From: Vulcanococcus sp. Clear-D1
Lineage (GTDB): Bacteria > Cyanobacteriota > Cyanobacteriia > PCC-6307 > Cyanobiaceae
DNA length: 64,000 nt
Assembly: GCF_014654725.1 (NCBI RefSeq)
Contig: NZ_JACVZV010000030.1
Span: 1 to 64,000 of the forward strand
Direction of reading: 5' to 3'
The translations under genes and the position numbers were made by a program. The notes below the pieces were generated by a model. It made no database searches. It saw only the letters and a list, made by a program, of their open reading frames with translations, and was not told the origin of the DNA. Shown one piece after another: positions 56,942 to 64,000 of this stretch; position 1 is the stretch's first letter; each line of letters begins with the position of its first letter.

Positions 56942-57157
56942 ATGACCACCAGCATTGACCTGCCGGAAGCCGACTACGCCCTGCTCGACTCGGCCTGCCG
57001 GCAACGGGGGATTTCACCAACCGAAGGCCTGAAACAGGCTCTGCGGTGCTGGTTAGCACAACCTGAGCACGGATCCCATGCGGCGGTCTTCGGGCTTTGG
57101 CGCGACCGCGATCAAAGCTCGCTGGAGATCGAGCAGGATCTGCGCGGAACGTGGTGA
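56942..57157 (+). CDS. Orphan VapB/RHH-type antitoxin-like protein
   Basis: 71 residues: a short strand and helix-turn-helix-like start ([20 protein letters not shown], then [10 protein letters not shown]) suggesting a ribbon-helix-helix, and a tail [20 protein letters not shown] ending DLRGTW. The FGxWxD...LR..W tail is typical of VapB-like antitoxins that grip a PIN toxin. No toxin follows; instead the stop overlaps the ruvC GTG start (GTGA). It could be a remnant, a regulator, or partner to a toxin elsewhere. Confidence 0.6.
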   Translation: MTTSIDLPEADYALLDSACRQRGISPTEGLKQALRCWLAQPEHGSHAAVFGLWRDRDQSSLEIEQDLRGTW

Positions 57158-57627
57158 TCCTCGGCATCGACCCCGGCCTGGCCCGGGTGGGTTACGGGCT
57201 GATTGAGGTGGACGGCACGCCCGGCCGCGGCCTCCAGCAGCTGCTCGATTGCGGGATCATCCGCACCGACCCTGGCCGCAGCGAAGGGGAAAGGATGGTG
57301 GAGATCGCCCGCGACCTGCGCCAGCTAATCCGCGCCTGGCAGCCCCAGCTGGCGGTGGTGGAGAAGTTTTTCTTCTATCGCTCGAGCACCACGATTTCGG
57401 TGGTTCAGGCGCGCGGGGTGCTGATGATGACCCTGGCGCGCTTCCAGATCCCGGTGGTGGAATTTCCGCCAATGCAGATCAAGCTGGCCCTGGCGGGCCA
57501 CGGCCACGCCGAGAAAGACGACGTGCTGGCCGCCGTGATGCGCGAGCTCAACCTCGACACCCCGCCCCGGCCGGACGATGCGGCCGATGCCCTGGCGGCA
57601 GCGCTCACCGGCTGGTTTCAGCGATGA
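57154..57627 (+). CDS. ruvC: Crossover junction endodeoxyribonuclease RuvC
   Basis: Resolves Holliday junctions. The 157-residue protein has the four acidic catalytic residues: Asp in [14 protein letters not shown], Glu in [14 protein letters not shown], and two Asp in [16 protein letters not shown] and [10 protein letters not shown] are typical. GTG 57154 overlaps the antitoxin-like stop; GTG 57151 is an equal option. ATGA overlap with the next gene. Confidence 0.95.
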   Translation: MILGIDPGLARVGYGLIEVDGTPGRGLQQLLDCGIIRTDPGRSEGERMVEIARDLRQLIRAWQPQLAVVEKFFFYRSSTTISVVQARGVLMMTLARFQIPVVEFPPMQIKLALAGHGHAEKDDVLAAVMRELNLDTPPRPDDAADALAAALTGWFQR

Positions 57628-58199
57628 AGCCCGCCGCCACCGGCAGCACCAAAACCGAACTGCGCCGGTTGTATCGCGAGCGGCGGCTGCAGCATTGGGC
57701 CGCAGCCGAAGCTGGCATGCAAGCAGCGGCCCTGGCTTTGAGCGAGCAGCTGGAGGGCGAGCAACAGCTGGGGCTTTACTGGCCACTCAAGGGTGAGGCC
57801 GACCTCAGGCTGCTGGCAGAACAGCCCGGGCTGCGCAATCGCCTGGCCCTGCCGCGGGTGGCAGGCGGGCTACTGCGCTACCGGCACTGGCCAGCAGCCT
57901 CGGCCCTCAGCCCTGACGACACGGGCATTCCCGCCCCAGAGCACGGCCCAGACCTCGAAGCCAGCGCCCTGGGGCTGCTGCTGGCCCCTGCCCTGGCCTT
58001 CGACCAGCAGGGGTTCCGCCTGGGGTACGGCGGTGGCTGGTTTGATCGCTTACGCAGCGATCCCCACTGGAGAGCCATCCCCGCGCTGGCCGTGCTGCCA
58101 GCCGCTTGCCTGACAACAGCCCTACCTGGTGATCCCTGGGATGTGCCCTTCCAGGGCTGGCTCGATGAGCAGGGCATCCATTGGTTGCAAGCTGTTTAA
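57624..58199 (+). CDS. 5-formyltetrahydrofolate cyclo-ligase family protein
   Basis: Converts 5-formyl-THF to 5,10-methenyl-THF using ATP. The 191-residue protein has LRRLYRERR at its start, [33 protein letters not shown] and GWFDRLR, the substrate and ATP-binding signature. It complements folD in the C1 path. Coupled to ruvC by ATGA. Confidence 0.93.
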   Translation: MKPAATGSTKTELRRLYRERRLQHWAAAEAGMQAAALALSEQLEGEQQLGLYWPLKGEADLRLLAEQPGLRNRLALPRVAGGLLRYRHWPAASALSPDDTGIPAPEHGPDLEASALGLLLAPALAFDQQGFRLGYGGGWFDRLRSDPHWRAIPALAVLPAACLTTALPGDPWDVPFQGWLDEQGIHWLQAV

Positions 58200-58266
58200 A
58201 CCTCACCTGCACCCACGCGCCACTGATCAGGCTTTGGCAGGATCACTGCAGGCAAAGACCTCACCT

Positions 58267-58488
58267 GTGGATCTCCAGGCCAACGACGCGTTCCAATCCG
58301 CCAGCAATGCCAACCGGCGGACGCCTGGCATCCGCGTGAACCGAGGCACCGCAGCCGAGCAGGTGCTGGCCGCTGAGCTGAGCGGACGCCAGGAGAACGG
58401 CGATGCCCTGGCAATGATGGTGAGCTCGATGGTGCACATGGTGCAGGCCGGCAAAACCCGCAGCGCCGGCAACCGCTGGTCGGCCTGA
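58267..58488 (+). CDS. Small hypothetical protein
   Basis: About 73 residues from GTG 58267: VDLQANDAFQSASNANRRTP, IRVNRGTAAEQVLAAELSGR, then DALAMMVSSMVHMVQAGKTR. Polar, with a C-terminal Met-rich amphipathic helix. The frame is open further upstream, but this start fits the intergenic gap. No recognised domain. Coding status is likely but not certain. Confidence 0.45.
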   Translation: MDLQANDAFQSASNANRRTPGIRVNRGTAAEQVLAAELSGRQENGDALAMMVSSMVHMVQAGKTRSAGNRWSA

Positions 58489-58531
58489 ATCCCAGGCGCT
58501 TAGCTGTCAGCAGCTTCCCCTCGGCATCGCG

Positions 58532-58990
58532 ATGACGCAGCCCGTTCCCACCGCTCTGCGAGCCCTGGCGCTGGCACTGCTGCTCAGCCCTGCAGCGGCC
58601 CAGGCTCACGGCATTGAGAGCAGCCTCACCCGGCTGGAATCCCTCACGGACAGCCTGGTGCTGGAGAGCCATTTCTCCAATGGCGAACCCACCAGCGATG
58701 CGGTGGTGCGCCTGGTGGCACCGGATGGTGAATCCCTCGAGCTGGGCCGCACCAATGCGAACGGTCAACTGAGCTTCGCGCTGCCCAAACAGGCCAATGG
58801 CGAGTGGGAGCTGCAGGTGGATGGGGGGCCGGGCCACCGCGACTACCTGGAGATGCCCGTGCAGCAGGGGCAGGCCCAGCTCGACAAAATCAGCCAGCAT
58901 TCCCACGGCTCAACGCCCCTGGGCTGGCTCGGTGCCCTGGGTGCAACTGCCATGCTGCTGGGACTCCAGCGCATTCGTCGTCACCGTTGA
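58532..58990 (+). CDS. Exported protein with C-terminal membrane anchor
   Basis: 152 residues: signal peptide (ALRALALALLLSPAAAQA, cleavage before HGIE), a beta-rich domain of carboxypeptidase-regulatory type (LESHFSNGEPTSDAVVRLVA, RTNANGQLSFALPKQANGEW), and a C-terminal helix (LGWLGALGATAMLLGLQRI) with a basic end. The mature protein would begin with His, and this design resembles accessory proteins of cobalt/nickel importers (CbiL/NikL type), though no transporter is adjacent. Coupled to sufE (TGATG). Confidence 0.65.
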   Translation: MTQPVPTALRALALALLLSPAAAQAHGIESSLTRLESLTDSLVLESHFSNGEPTSDAVVRLVAPDGESLELGRTNANGQLSFALPKQANGEWELQVDGGPGHRDYLEMPVQQGQAQLDKISQHSHGSTPLGWLGALGATAMLLGLQRIRRHR

Positions 58991-59409
58991 TGGCCACCGG
59001 CAGCGAGAAGCTCGATCAGATCGTTGAACGCCTCAAAAGCACCGCCGACCCGAAGCGGCGCTACGAATACGTGCTCTGGCTGGCCAAGAAGCTGGAGCCG
59101 CTGCCAGAGGACTTCCGCAACGACGCCTTCAAGGTGAAGGGCTGCGTGTCGCAGGTGTACGTGGTGGGGCAGCTGGTGGATGGAAAGCTCCACTGGCAAG
59201 GCGATTCCGACGCAGCCATCACCAAGGGGCTGCTGGCGCTGCTGATCGAGGGGCTCGAAGGGCTCGAGCCCACCGCTGCGGCTGGCATCGATCCGGGCTT
59301 CCTCAGCGAAACGGGCTTGCAGGCGAGCCTCACACCCTCACGGGCCAATGGCTTCCTCAACATTCTCAAGATGATGCAGGCTCAGGCCAGCGCCCTGGCG
59401 GCGAGCTGA
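58990..59409 (+). CDS. sufE: Cysteine desulfuration protein SufE
   Basis: Accepts sulfur from SufS and passes it to the SufBCD scaffold for Fe-S assembly. The 139-residue protein has the sulfur-accepting Cys 52 in FKVKGCVSQVYV, and a C-terminal LTPSRANGFLNILKMM block. ATG 58990 shares a base with the preceding stop. Usual length. Confidence 0.95.
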   Translation: MATGSEKLDQIVERLKSTADPKRRYEYVLWLAKKLEPLPEDFRNDAFKVKGCVSQVYVVGQLVDGKLHWQGDSDAAITKGLLALLIEGLEGLEPTAAAGIDPGFLSETGLQASLTPSRANGFLNILKMMQAQASALAAS

Positions 59410-59464
59410 AGGCTCCGGCGAACCGGTCGATTTCTAGGATCTGCCCTTTCACGGATTGGGCGGC

Positions 59465-60775
59465 ATGACCATCGGCATCGGCTTGCTCGGGCTTGGCACG
59501 GTGGGAGCAGGCGTTGCCGAGATCCTGCTCAACCCAGAAGGCCGCCATCCGCTGGTGGGGCAGCTGGCACTCAAACGGGTGGCGGTGCGCGATCTGAGCC
59601 GGCCAAGGCCGGTGGATCTTCCCGCCGAGGTCCTCTGCACCGATCCGCAGCAGGTGGTGAATGATCCCGCTGTCGACATCGTGGTGGAGGTGATGGGCGG
59701 TCTGGAGCCGGCCCGCAGCCTGATCCTGGCGGCCATCGCCGCGGGCAAGCCGGTGGTGACGGCCAACAAGGCGGTGATCGCCCGCTACGGCGAAGAGATC
59801 GCCGCCGCCGCTGCCGAGCGGGGTGTGTATGTGCTGATCGAGGCCGCCGTGGGCGGCGGCATCCCGATCATCGAACCGCTCAAACAGTCCCTGGGCGGCA
59901 ACCGCATCCAGCGGGTGAGCGGCATCATCAACGGCACCACCAACTACATCCTCAGCCGCATGGCGGATGAGGGGGCTGCCTACGGCGATGTACTGGCGGA
60001 TGCCCAGCGCCTGGGCTACGCCGAAGCCGATCCCGCCGCCGATGTGGAAGGCGGCGATGCCGCCGACAAGATCGCCATCCTCTCGGGCCTGGCCTACGGC
60101 GGCTCGATCGAGCGCAGCGCCATCCCCACCGAGGGCATCAACCGCCTCGATGCCCGCGATGTGAACTACGCCGCCCAACTCGGTTACGTGGTGAAGCTGG
60201 TGGCCACCGCTCAATGCCTCGGTACCGACGCCGACGGAACCGTGCAGCTGGATGTACGCGTCAACCCCACCCTGCTGCCCAAGGAGCATCCCCTGGCGGG
60301 AGTGCACGGGGTGAACAACGCCATCCTGGTGGAGGGTGATCCTGTAGGCCGGGTGATGTTCTACGGACCCGGCGCCGGCGCGGGCCCCACCGCCTCTGCC
60401 GTGGTGGCCGACATCCTCAACATTGCCGGCATCCGCGAGGCCACGGGTCAGGGCGGCGGCCTCGACCCATTGCTGGCGGCCAGCCGCTGGCGCGCCTGCC
60501 GCCTGGTGGATCCTGGTCAGACGCAGCACCGCAACTACCTGCGCCTGCAGACCGGCGATCAGGCCGGGGTGATCGGCCGGATTGGCAGCTGCTTCGGGGA
60601 TGAGGGCGTCTCGATCCGCTCAATCGTGCAGTTCGAAACCAGCGGTGCCTGCGCCGATGCCGAAATCGTGGTGATCACCCATGAAGTGCAGGAGGCCAAT
60701 TTCCGCCGTGCCCTCGCCGCGATCACGGCGCTACCGGATGTGAAGGCTGTGGCGGCGTGCCTGCGCACGCTCTGA
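59465..60775 (+). CDS. hom: Homoserine dehydrogenase
   Basis: Reduces aspartate semialdehyde to homoserine for threonine and methionine. The 436-residue protein has IGIGLLGLGTVGAGVAEIL (NAD(P)), VVTANKAVIA, ISGIING-type SGIINGTTNYIL, GYAEADPAADVEGGDAADK with the catalytic Lys and Asp, and a C-terminal ACT domain (about 350-436) for feedback control. ATG 59465 is right for the family. Confidence 0.97.
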   Translation: MTIGIGLLGLGTVGAGVAEILLNPEGRHPLVGQLALKRVAVRDLSRPRPVDLPAEVLCTDPQQVVNDPAVDIVVEVMGGLEPARSLILAAIAAGKPVVTANKAVIARYGEEIAAAAAERGVYVLIEAAVGGGIPIIEPLKQSLGGNRIQRVSGIINGTTNYILSRMADEGAAYGDVLADAQRLGYAEADPAADVEGGDAADKIAILSGLAYGGSIERSAIPTEGINRLDARDVNYAAQLGYVVKLVATAQCLGTDADGTVQLDVRVNPTLLPKEHPLAGVHGVNNAILVEGDPVGRVMFYGPGAGAGPTASAVVADILNIAGIREATGQGGGLDPLLAASRWRACRLVDPGQTQHRNYLRLQTGDQAGVIGRIGSCFGDEGVSIRSIVQFETSGACADAEIVVITHEVQEANFRRALAAITALPDVKAVAACLRTL

Positions 60776-60959
60776 GCCGGCGTTGAGGCAGATTGGACAC
60801 AAAGCGAGAACCACCCCGCGCCACAGCGCCATCCGAATCCGCTGACGCAGCGCTTGCTTTGTAGCGACGAGAACCTTTGATCAGCCAATCGCCGAGAAGG
60901 CTGTTGCTCGGATCCTCTTTTCTCTCAGCGCCACCTCCGCTCTGTTTCACACCAGACCC
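60776..60959. other. 184-base gap between hom and a small gene
   Basis: The longest gene-free stretch in the window. It has no clear terminator with a T-run, no tRNA and no petG-like mini gene. It is somewhat AT-richer toward 60880-60950, with a CTTTTCTCTC run near 60917, so it may hold the promoter of the small gene at 60960. An unannotated small RNA is possible but I see no specific evidence. Confidence 0.4.
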
Positions 60960-61163
60960 ATGACCCTGCATCAGGGTGATTGCATCACCCTCACCAGCGA
61001 CGAAAACCTGTATCAGGTGATCGGCGTGGACGATCGCCACAACCGCTGCTGGGTGCGGCGCTGGCCCCTGGCCCGCCACGGCTCACCCGTGTTTGAAATT
61101 TCTCTGCAGCAGGTGGCCAGTCACAGCCACCACCACCCCCCTCGCCTTGTGCATGGGGCTTGA
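60960..61163 (+). CDS. Small conserved hypothetical protein, His-rich end
   Basis: 67 residues: MTLHQGDCITLTSDENLYQV, IGVDDRHNRCWVRRWPLARH, then EISLQQVASHSHHHPPRLVH. It looks like a small SH3-like beta barrel. The His-rich tail could bind metal. Only 10 bases lie between it and the substrate-binding protein gene, which may mean a joint transcript. Function unknown. Confidence 0.55.
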   Translation: MTLHQGDCITLTSDENLYQVIGVDDRHNRCWVRRWPLARHGSPVFEISLQQVASHSHHHPPRLVHGA

Positions 61164-61173
61164 ATAAGCGGGC

Positions 61174-62760
61174 TTGCCCGCAACCTTGACCAGCCGCCCC
61201 CTGTTCCACTCAGCCCTGGCGGCTTCGCTACCGGCCGTCGCTTTGCTGTCCGGCTGCCAGCCCCCTCATCCCACCGGCCAGCTGGTGGTAGCCAGCAAAA
61301 GCAGCCTGGCGTCGGTGGATCCTGTGGATGTGACCACCCACGCCGGTCTGCAGCTGCTCAGCGCCGTGGGTGATTCGCTGTACACCGCAGCCGCCGATGG
61401 CCAACTGAAGCCGCACCTGGCCACGGCTTTACCCCAGATCAGCCCAGATGGTCGCAGCGCTCGCATCCCCCTGCGGCGGGATGTGCTGTTCCATGACGGC
61501 AGCCGGTTTGATGCCGCCGCCATGGTGTTCAGCCTGGAGCGCTTCCGCAGCCTGGCCAAGATGGGCTACCTGCTCGATGACCGCATCAGCGGCGTGCGCG
61601 CCAGCGGGCCCTATGAGCTGGAGCTGCAGCTGAAGCGCCCCTACAGCGCCCTGCCGGCATTGCTGAGCTCGATCAGCCTCGCGCCGCTCTCTCCCAAGGC
61701 CTACCGGCAGCACCAGAGCAAACCCCTGGCGGATCGCTTCGTGGGCACCGGCCCATACCGGCTGGTGAGCAGCACCCCCCAGAAACAAACCCTGCTGCCC
61801 TTCGAGCGCTACTGGGGTCCGCCGCCCCGAAACCGCGGCCTGCATTTGGTGACGCTCAGCAACTCCACCGCCCTGTTCGGCGCGCTGGTGAGCGGAGAAG
61901 TGGATGTACTCACCTCATCCGGCATGGACAGCGACCAGCAACGCGCCCTGGCGCAGCGCGCCCAGCAGGGGCGACTGGTGGAGGGGATCGGCCCAGCCGG
62001 GGAAATCGGCTATCTCACACTGCTCAGTGATCGCCCACCCCTCAATCAACCGCTGCTGCGCCGGGCTGTGGCCCTGAGCCTGGATCGTGAGCTGATCAGT
62101 CAGCGGGTGAGCTACGGCATCCGGGCTCCGCTGCGTTCGCTCGTGCCGCCGCCGCTGGCTGGTTCAGAGCCGCCGGCCTGGCCGGCCTACAACCCCACAG
62201 AAGCGCGCCAGCTGTACCAACAAGCCGGCTACTGCCAGGGGCGACGTTTCACCCTGCCGCTCACCTTCCGCTCCAATGTGCCGGCCGACAAGTTGTTTGC
62301 CCTCACCTGGAAAGCACAGCTGCAACGCGACCTGAGCGACTGCGTGGCGTTGGAGATCACAGGCGTGGAATCCACCACGGCCTACCGCCAGCTGGCGGAT
62401 GGCGCCTTCCCGATGATCCTGTTCGACTGGAGCGCCGATTACCCCGATCCCGACATCTACCTGGCGCCGATGCTTGCCTGCAGCAAACCGAAGGGCCAGC
62501 AGTGCCTGGAGGGCAATGCCGCCGCCGCCGGCAGCTTCTGGAGCGCACCGGGTCTGCAGGCAGAGCTGGAGGTCAGTGAACGCCTCTCGGGCCCCACGCG
62601 CCTGCCCCTGCTGCGCAAGCTGCAGCAGCGCACGGCGGCCGCAGCGGCCTACATCCCGGTGTGGCAGGTGGCGCCGCGGGCCTGGGCACAGCCACGGCTG
62701 CGCCGACCCGTGTTTGATGGCAGCGGCCGCCTGGTGCTGCAGGCCCTGAGTGTTCGATGA
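61174..62760 (+). CDS. ABC transporter substrate-binding lipoprotein (SBP family 5)
   Basis: A 528-residue extracytoplasmic binding protein for peptides, nickel or similar ligands. A signal peptide ends in the lipobox LLSGC (Cys near residue 27). Family 5 motifs: GDSLYTAAADGQLKPHLATA, FHDGSRFDAAAMVFSLERFR, VGTGPYRLVS, RRAVALSLDRELI and the C-terminal FDWSADYPDPDIY. TTG 61174 starts it. The stop overlaps the permease start (ATGA). Confidence 0.92.
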   Translation: MPATLTSRPLFHSALAASLPAVALLSGCQPPHPTGQLVVASKSSLASVDPVDVTTHAGLQLLSAVGDSLYTAAADGQLKPHLATALPQISPDGRSARIPLRRDVLFHDGSRFDAAAMVFSLERFRSLAKMGYLLDDRISGVRASGPYELELQLKRPYSALPALLSSISLAPLSPKAYRQHQSKPLADRFVGTGPYRLVSSTPQKQTLLPFERYWGPPPRNRGLHLVTLSNSTALFGALVSGEVDVLTSSGMDSDQQRALAQRAQQGRLVEGIGPAGEIGYLTLLSDRPPLNQPLLRRAVALSLDRELISQRVSYGIRAPLRSLVPPPLAGSEPPAWPAYNPTEARQLYQQAGYCQGRRFTLPLTFRSNVPADKLFALTWKAQLQRDLSDCVALEITGVESTTAYRQLADGAFPMILFDWSADYPDPDIYLAPMLACSKPKGQQCLEGNAAAAGSFWSAPGLQAELEVSERLSGPTRLPLLRKLQQRTAAAAAYIPVWQVAPRAWAQPRLRRPVFDGSGRLVLQALSVR

Positions 62761-63776
62761 GTCGCCGTCGCCATCTGCTGCGTTACCTGGCCAGCCGGCT
62801 GGCGCTGGTGCCGGTGATGCTGTGGCTGATCGCCAGCCTGGTGTTCCTGCTGCTGCGCGTCGCTCCCGGGGATCCGATCGATGCCCTGCTGGGTTTGCGC
62901 GCACCGCCGGAGGCCCGGGCACTGCTACGCCAGCAGCTGGGCCTCGACCAGCCCTTGCTGGTGCAATACGGCCGCTACCTCGTTGATCTGCTGCACGGCC
63001 AGCTGGGCGATTCGCTCACCAACAACGAACCAGTGACCGCCGTGATCGGCCACAGCCTGCCCGCCAGCCTGGAGCTGGGCGTGGTGGCGCTGTTGATCGC
63101 GGCGGTGTTGGGGATCGCGGTGGGGTTCAGCGGCATCGCCAGGCCGGAGGGTAAAACCGATCTGGCTGGGCGGCTCTATGGCATCGGCACCTATGCCCTG
63201 CCTCCCTTCTGGGCGGCGATGGTGGTGCAGTTGGTGTTGGCCGTGTGGCTGGGTTGGCTGCCGGTGGGAGGCCGGTTCCCTGCCACCTTGGTGCCGCCCA
63301 CGGGCAGTGGCTTTTATCTGCTCGACAGCCTGCTGGCGGGGAACACTCAGCAGTTCTGGGGAGCGCTGCGTCATCTGGTGCTCCCCGCCGCAACCCTGGG
63401 TTTGCTGCTCAGCGGTGTGTTTGCCAATGCCCTGCGGCTCAACCTGCGCCGCGCCCTGGATTCCGATTACGTGGAGGCGGCCCGCAGCCGCGGCCTGAGC
63501 GAACGGCGGGTGGTGCTACGCCACGCCCTACCCAATGCCCTGCTGCCGGTGCTCACGATCGCGGGCATCACCGTGGCCTCCCTGATCGGCGGGGCGCTGC
63601 TGATCGAAGTCACTTATTCCTGGCCCGGTGTGGCGTTCCGGCTGCAGGAGGCCATTGGCCAGCGGGATTACCCCGTGGTGCAGGGGATCGTGGTGGTCGT
63701 GGCGGCGCTGGTGGTGGCCGTGAGTGTGCTGGTGGATCTGCTGGTGGCGTTGCTGGATCCGCGGGTCAGTTTTTGA
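62757..63776 (+). CDS. ABC transporter permease, DppB/NikB type
   Basis: A 339-residue inner-membrane subunit with six helices. It opens with LLRYLASRLALVPVMLWLIA and the family string RVAPGDPIDALLG; the EAA loop is DYVEAARSRGLSERRVVLRH. It pairs with the binding protein upstream for oligopeptide or metal import. The second permease and ATPases are not downstream: an opposite-strand gene follows and overlaps it by 11 bases. Confidence 0.94.
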   Translation: MSRRRHLLRYLASRLALVPVMLWLIASLVFLLLRVAPGDPIDALLGLRAPPEARALLRQQLGLDQPLLVQYGRYLVDLLHGQLGDSLTNNEPVTAVIGHSLPASLELGVVALLIAAVLGIAVGFSGIARPEGKTDLAGRLYGIGTYALPPFWAAMVVQLVLAVWLGWLPVGGRFPATLVPPTGSGFYLLDSLLAGNTQQFWGALRHLVLPAATLGLLLSGVFANALRLNLRRALDSDYVEAARSRGLSERRVVLRHALPNALLPVLTIAGITVASLIGGALLIEVTYSWPGVAFRLQEAIGQRDYPVVQGIVVVVAALVVAVSVLVDLLVALLDPRVSF

Positions 63777-64000
63777 GGGCGTCGCTCCAGCTCTCCGCCT
63801 GGCGGCGGTTGAGCACATAGGCGGTCACGCCCCCGAGCTGGCGGCGCTGGGGTGCGATCCCCTGCGGCAGGGTGCTGAGGAAATCGGCAGTGAGCCCCAG
63901 GGTGAGGGCCTGCACCCGCTGGGGCTCGACCCCCACAAATTCCTCCCCCAGCTGGAACAGGGCCTGCTCCTGGCGATCAATGCGCACCGGCGAGAAGTGG
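63766..64000 (-). CDS. Conserved cyanobacterial protein, 5' end outside window
   Basis: The last 77 residues of a minus-strand gene. It reads HFSPVRIDRQEQALFQLGEE, FVGVEPQRVQALTLGLTADF, LPQGIAPQRRQLGGVTAYVL, then NRRQAESWSDALKN. It looks like the C-terminus of a protein found in many cyanobacteria, perhaps DUF4335, by memory only. No function is assigned. Tail-to-tail overlap with the permease gene. Confidence 0.6.
   Translation of the reverse strand, partial: HFSPVRIDRQEQALFQLGEEFVGVEPQRVQALTLGLTADFLSTLPQGIAPQRRQLGGVTAYVLNRRQAESWSDALKN

Noticed and set aside
59366-60529. A 387-codon minus-strand open frame across hom
   Set aside because: hom is complete and clearly coding; the reverse frame is Gly/His-rich shadow.

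Overview
This is a GC-rich, densely packed stretch of a cyanobacterial chromosome, most like a Synechococcus/Cyanobium-type picocyanobacterium. The evidence is petG of the cytochrome b6f complex, chlI of Mg-chelatase, bciB-type 8-vinyl reductase, the CrtL-type lycopene cyclase, cytochrome cM, SasA with its KaiB-like sensor domain, GuaB3, OpcA, a CAAD-domain protein, and a ferredoxin-NADP reductase carrying the CpcD-like linker that docks on phycobilisomes. There is no CRISPR array, insertion sequence, prophage or rRNA operon, and I see no clear sign of recent foreign DNA. No gap between genes exceeds about 185 bases. Many genes use GTG or TTG starts, overlap by 1 to 4 bases (ATGA, TGATG, GTGA), or overlap tail to tail.

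Layout. 1-4.8 kb: a truncated group 2 sigma factor diverges from an RsuA/RluB pseudouridine synthase across a perfect 12-bp-arm inverted repeat; then a RodZ-like HTH membrane protein, malQ and bciB. 4.8-12.3 kb: LCP-family protein, prs, a GH10-like exported hydrolase, pepN, a small secreted protein and a CpcS-like lipocalin. 12.4-15.9 kb: sasA, tRNA-Glu(TTC), an SRPBCC protein and petH. 15.9-21.9 kb: a zwf-opcA-cobB/cbiA-phosphatase-acylphosphatase-GAP run. 22-30 kb: RecD-like helicase, DUF212, crtE and folD on the minus strand; the 7TM-HD phosphodiesterase PgpH and a PaO-like Rieske oxygenase on the plus strand; SemiSWEET and an RluA synthase. 30-33 kb: a patch of very small genes including a stripped-down SepF and a core-less Nif11 protein. 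33-40.9 kb: aminotransferase, 2OG oxygenase, a lone sugar permease overlapping leuA, a LabA-like NYN protein, a GH57 branching enzyme and arsS. 41-47.8 kb: crtL, an acetolactate-decarboxylase-like/CARDB protein, gyrA, a DUF39 protein and a CAAD protein. 47.9-64 kb: guaB3, trxA, LOG-family, hisH, rsmD, petG, cytM, trmJ, a beta-lactamase-fold protein, DUF3370, chlI, an orphan antitoxin, ruvC, 5-FCL, sufE, hom, and the first two genes of an oligopeptide-type ABC importer.

How it works together. Most genes are housekeeping for a phototroph: pigment synthesis (tRNA-Glu, chlI, bciB, crtE, crtL), electron transfer (petH, petG, cytM, trxA), dark glycogen and pentose-phosphate use (malQ, GH57, zwf, opcA), C1/folate (folD, 5-FCL), nucleotides (prs, guaB3), amino acids (leuA, hisH, hom) and clock output (sasA, labA-like). 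The least ordinary items are the AlsD-like/CARDB protein between crtL and gyrA, the DUF39 protein that seems to lack the family cysteines, the mini-SepF gene set, the core-less Nif11 protein, the orphan antitoxin translationally coupled to ruvC, and the sigma-factor palindrome. I do not see one large unknown multi-gene defence or biosynthetic system.
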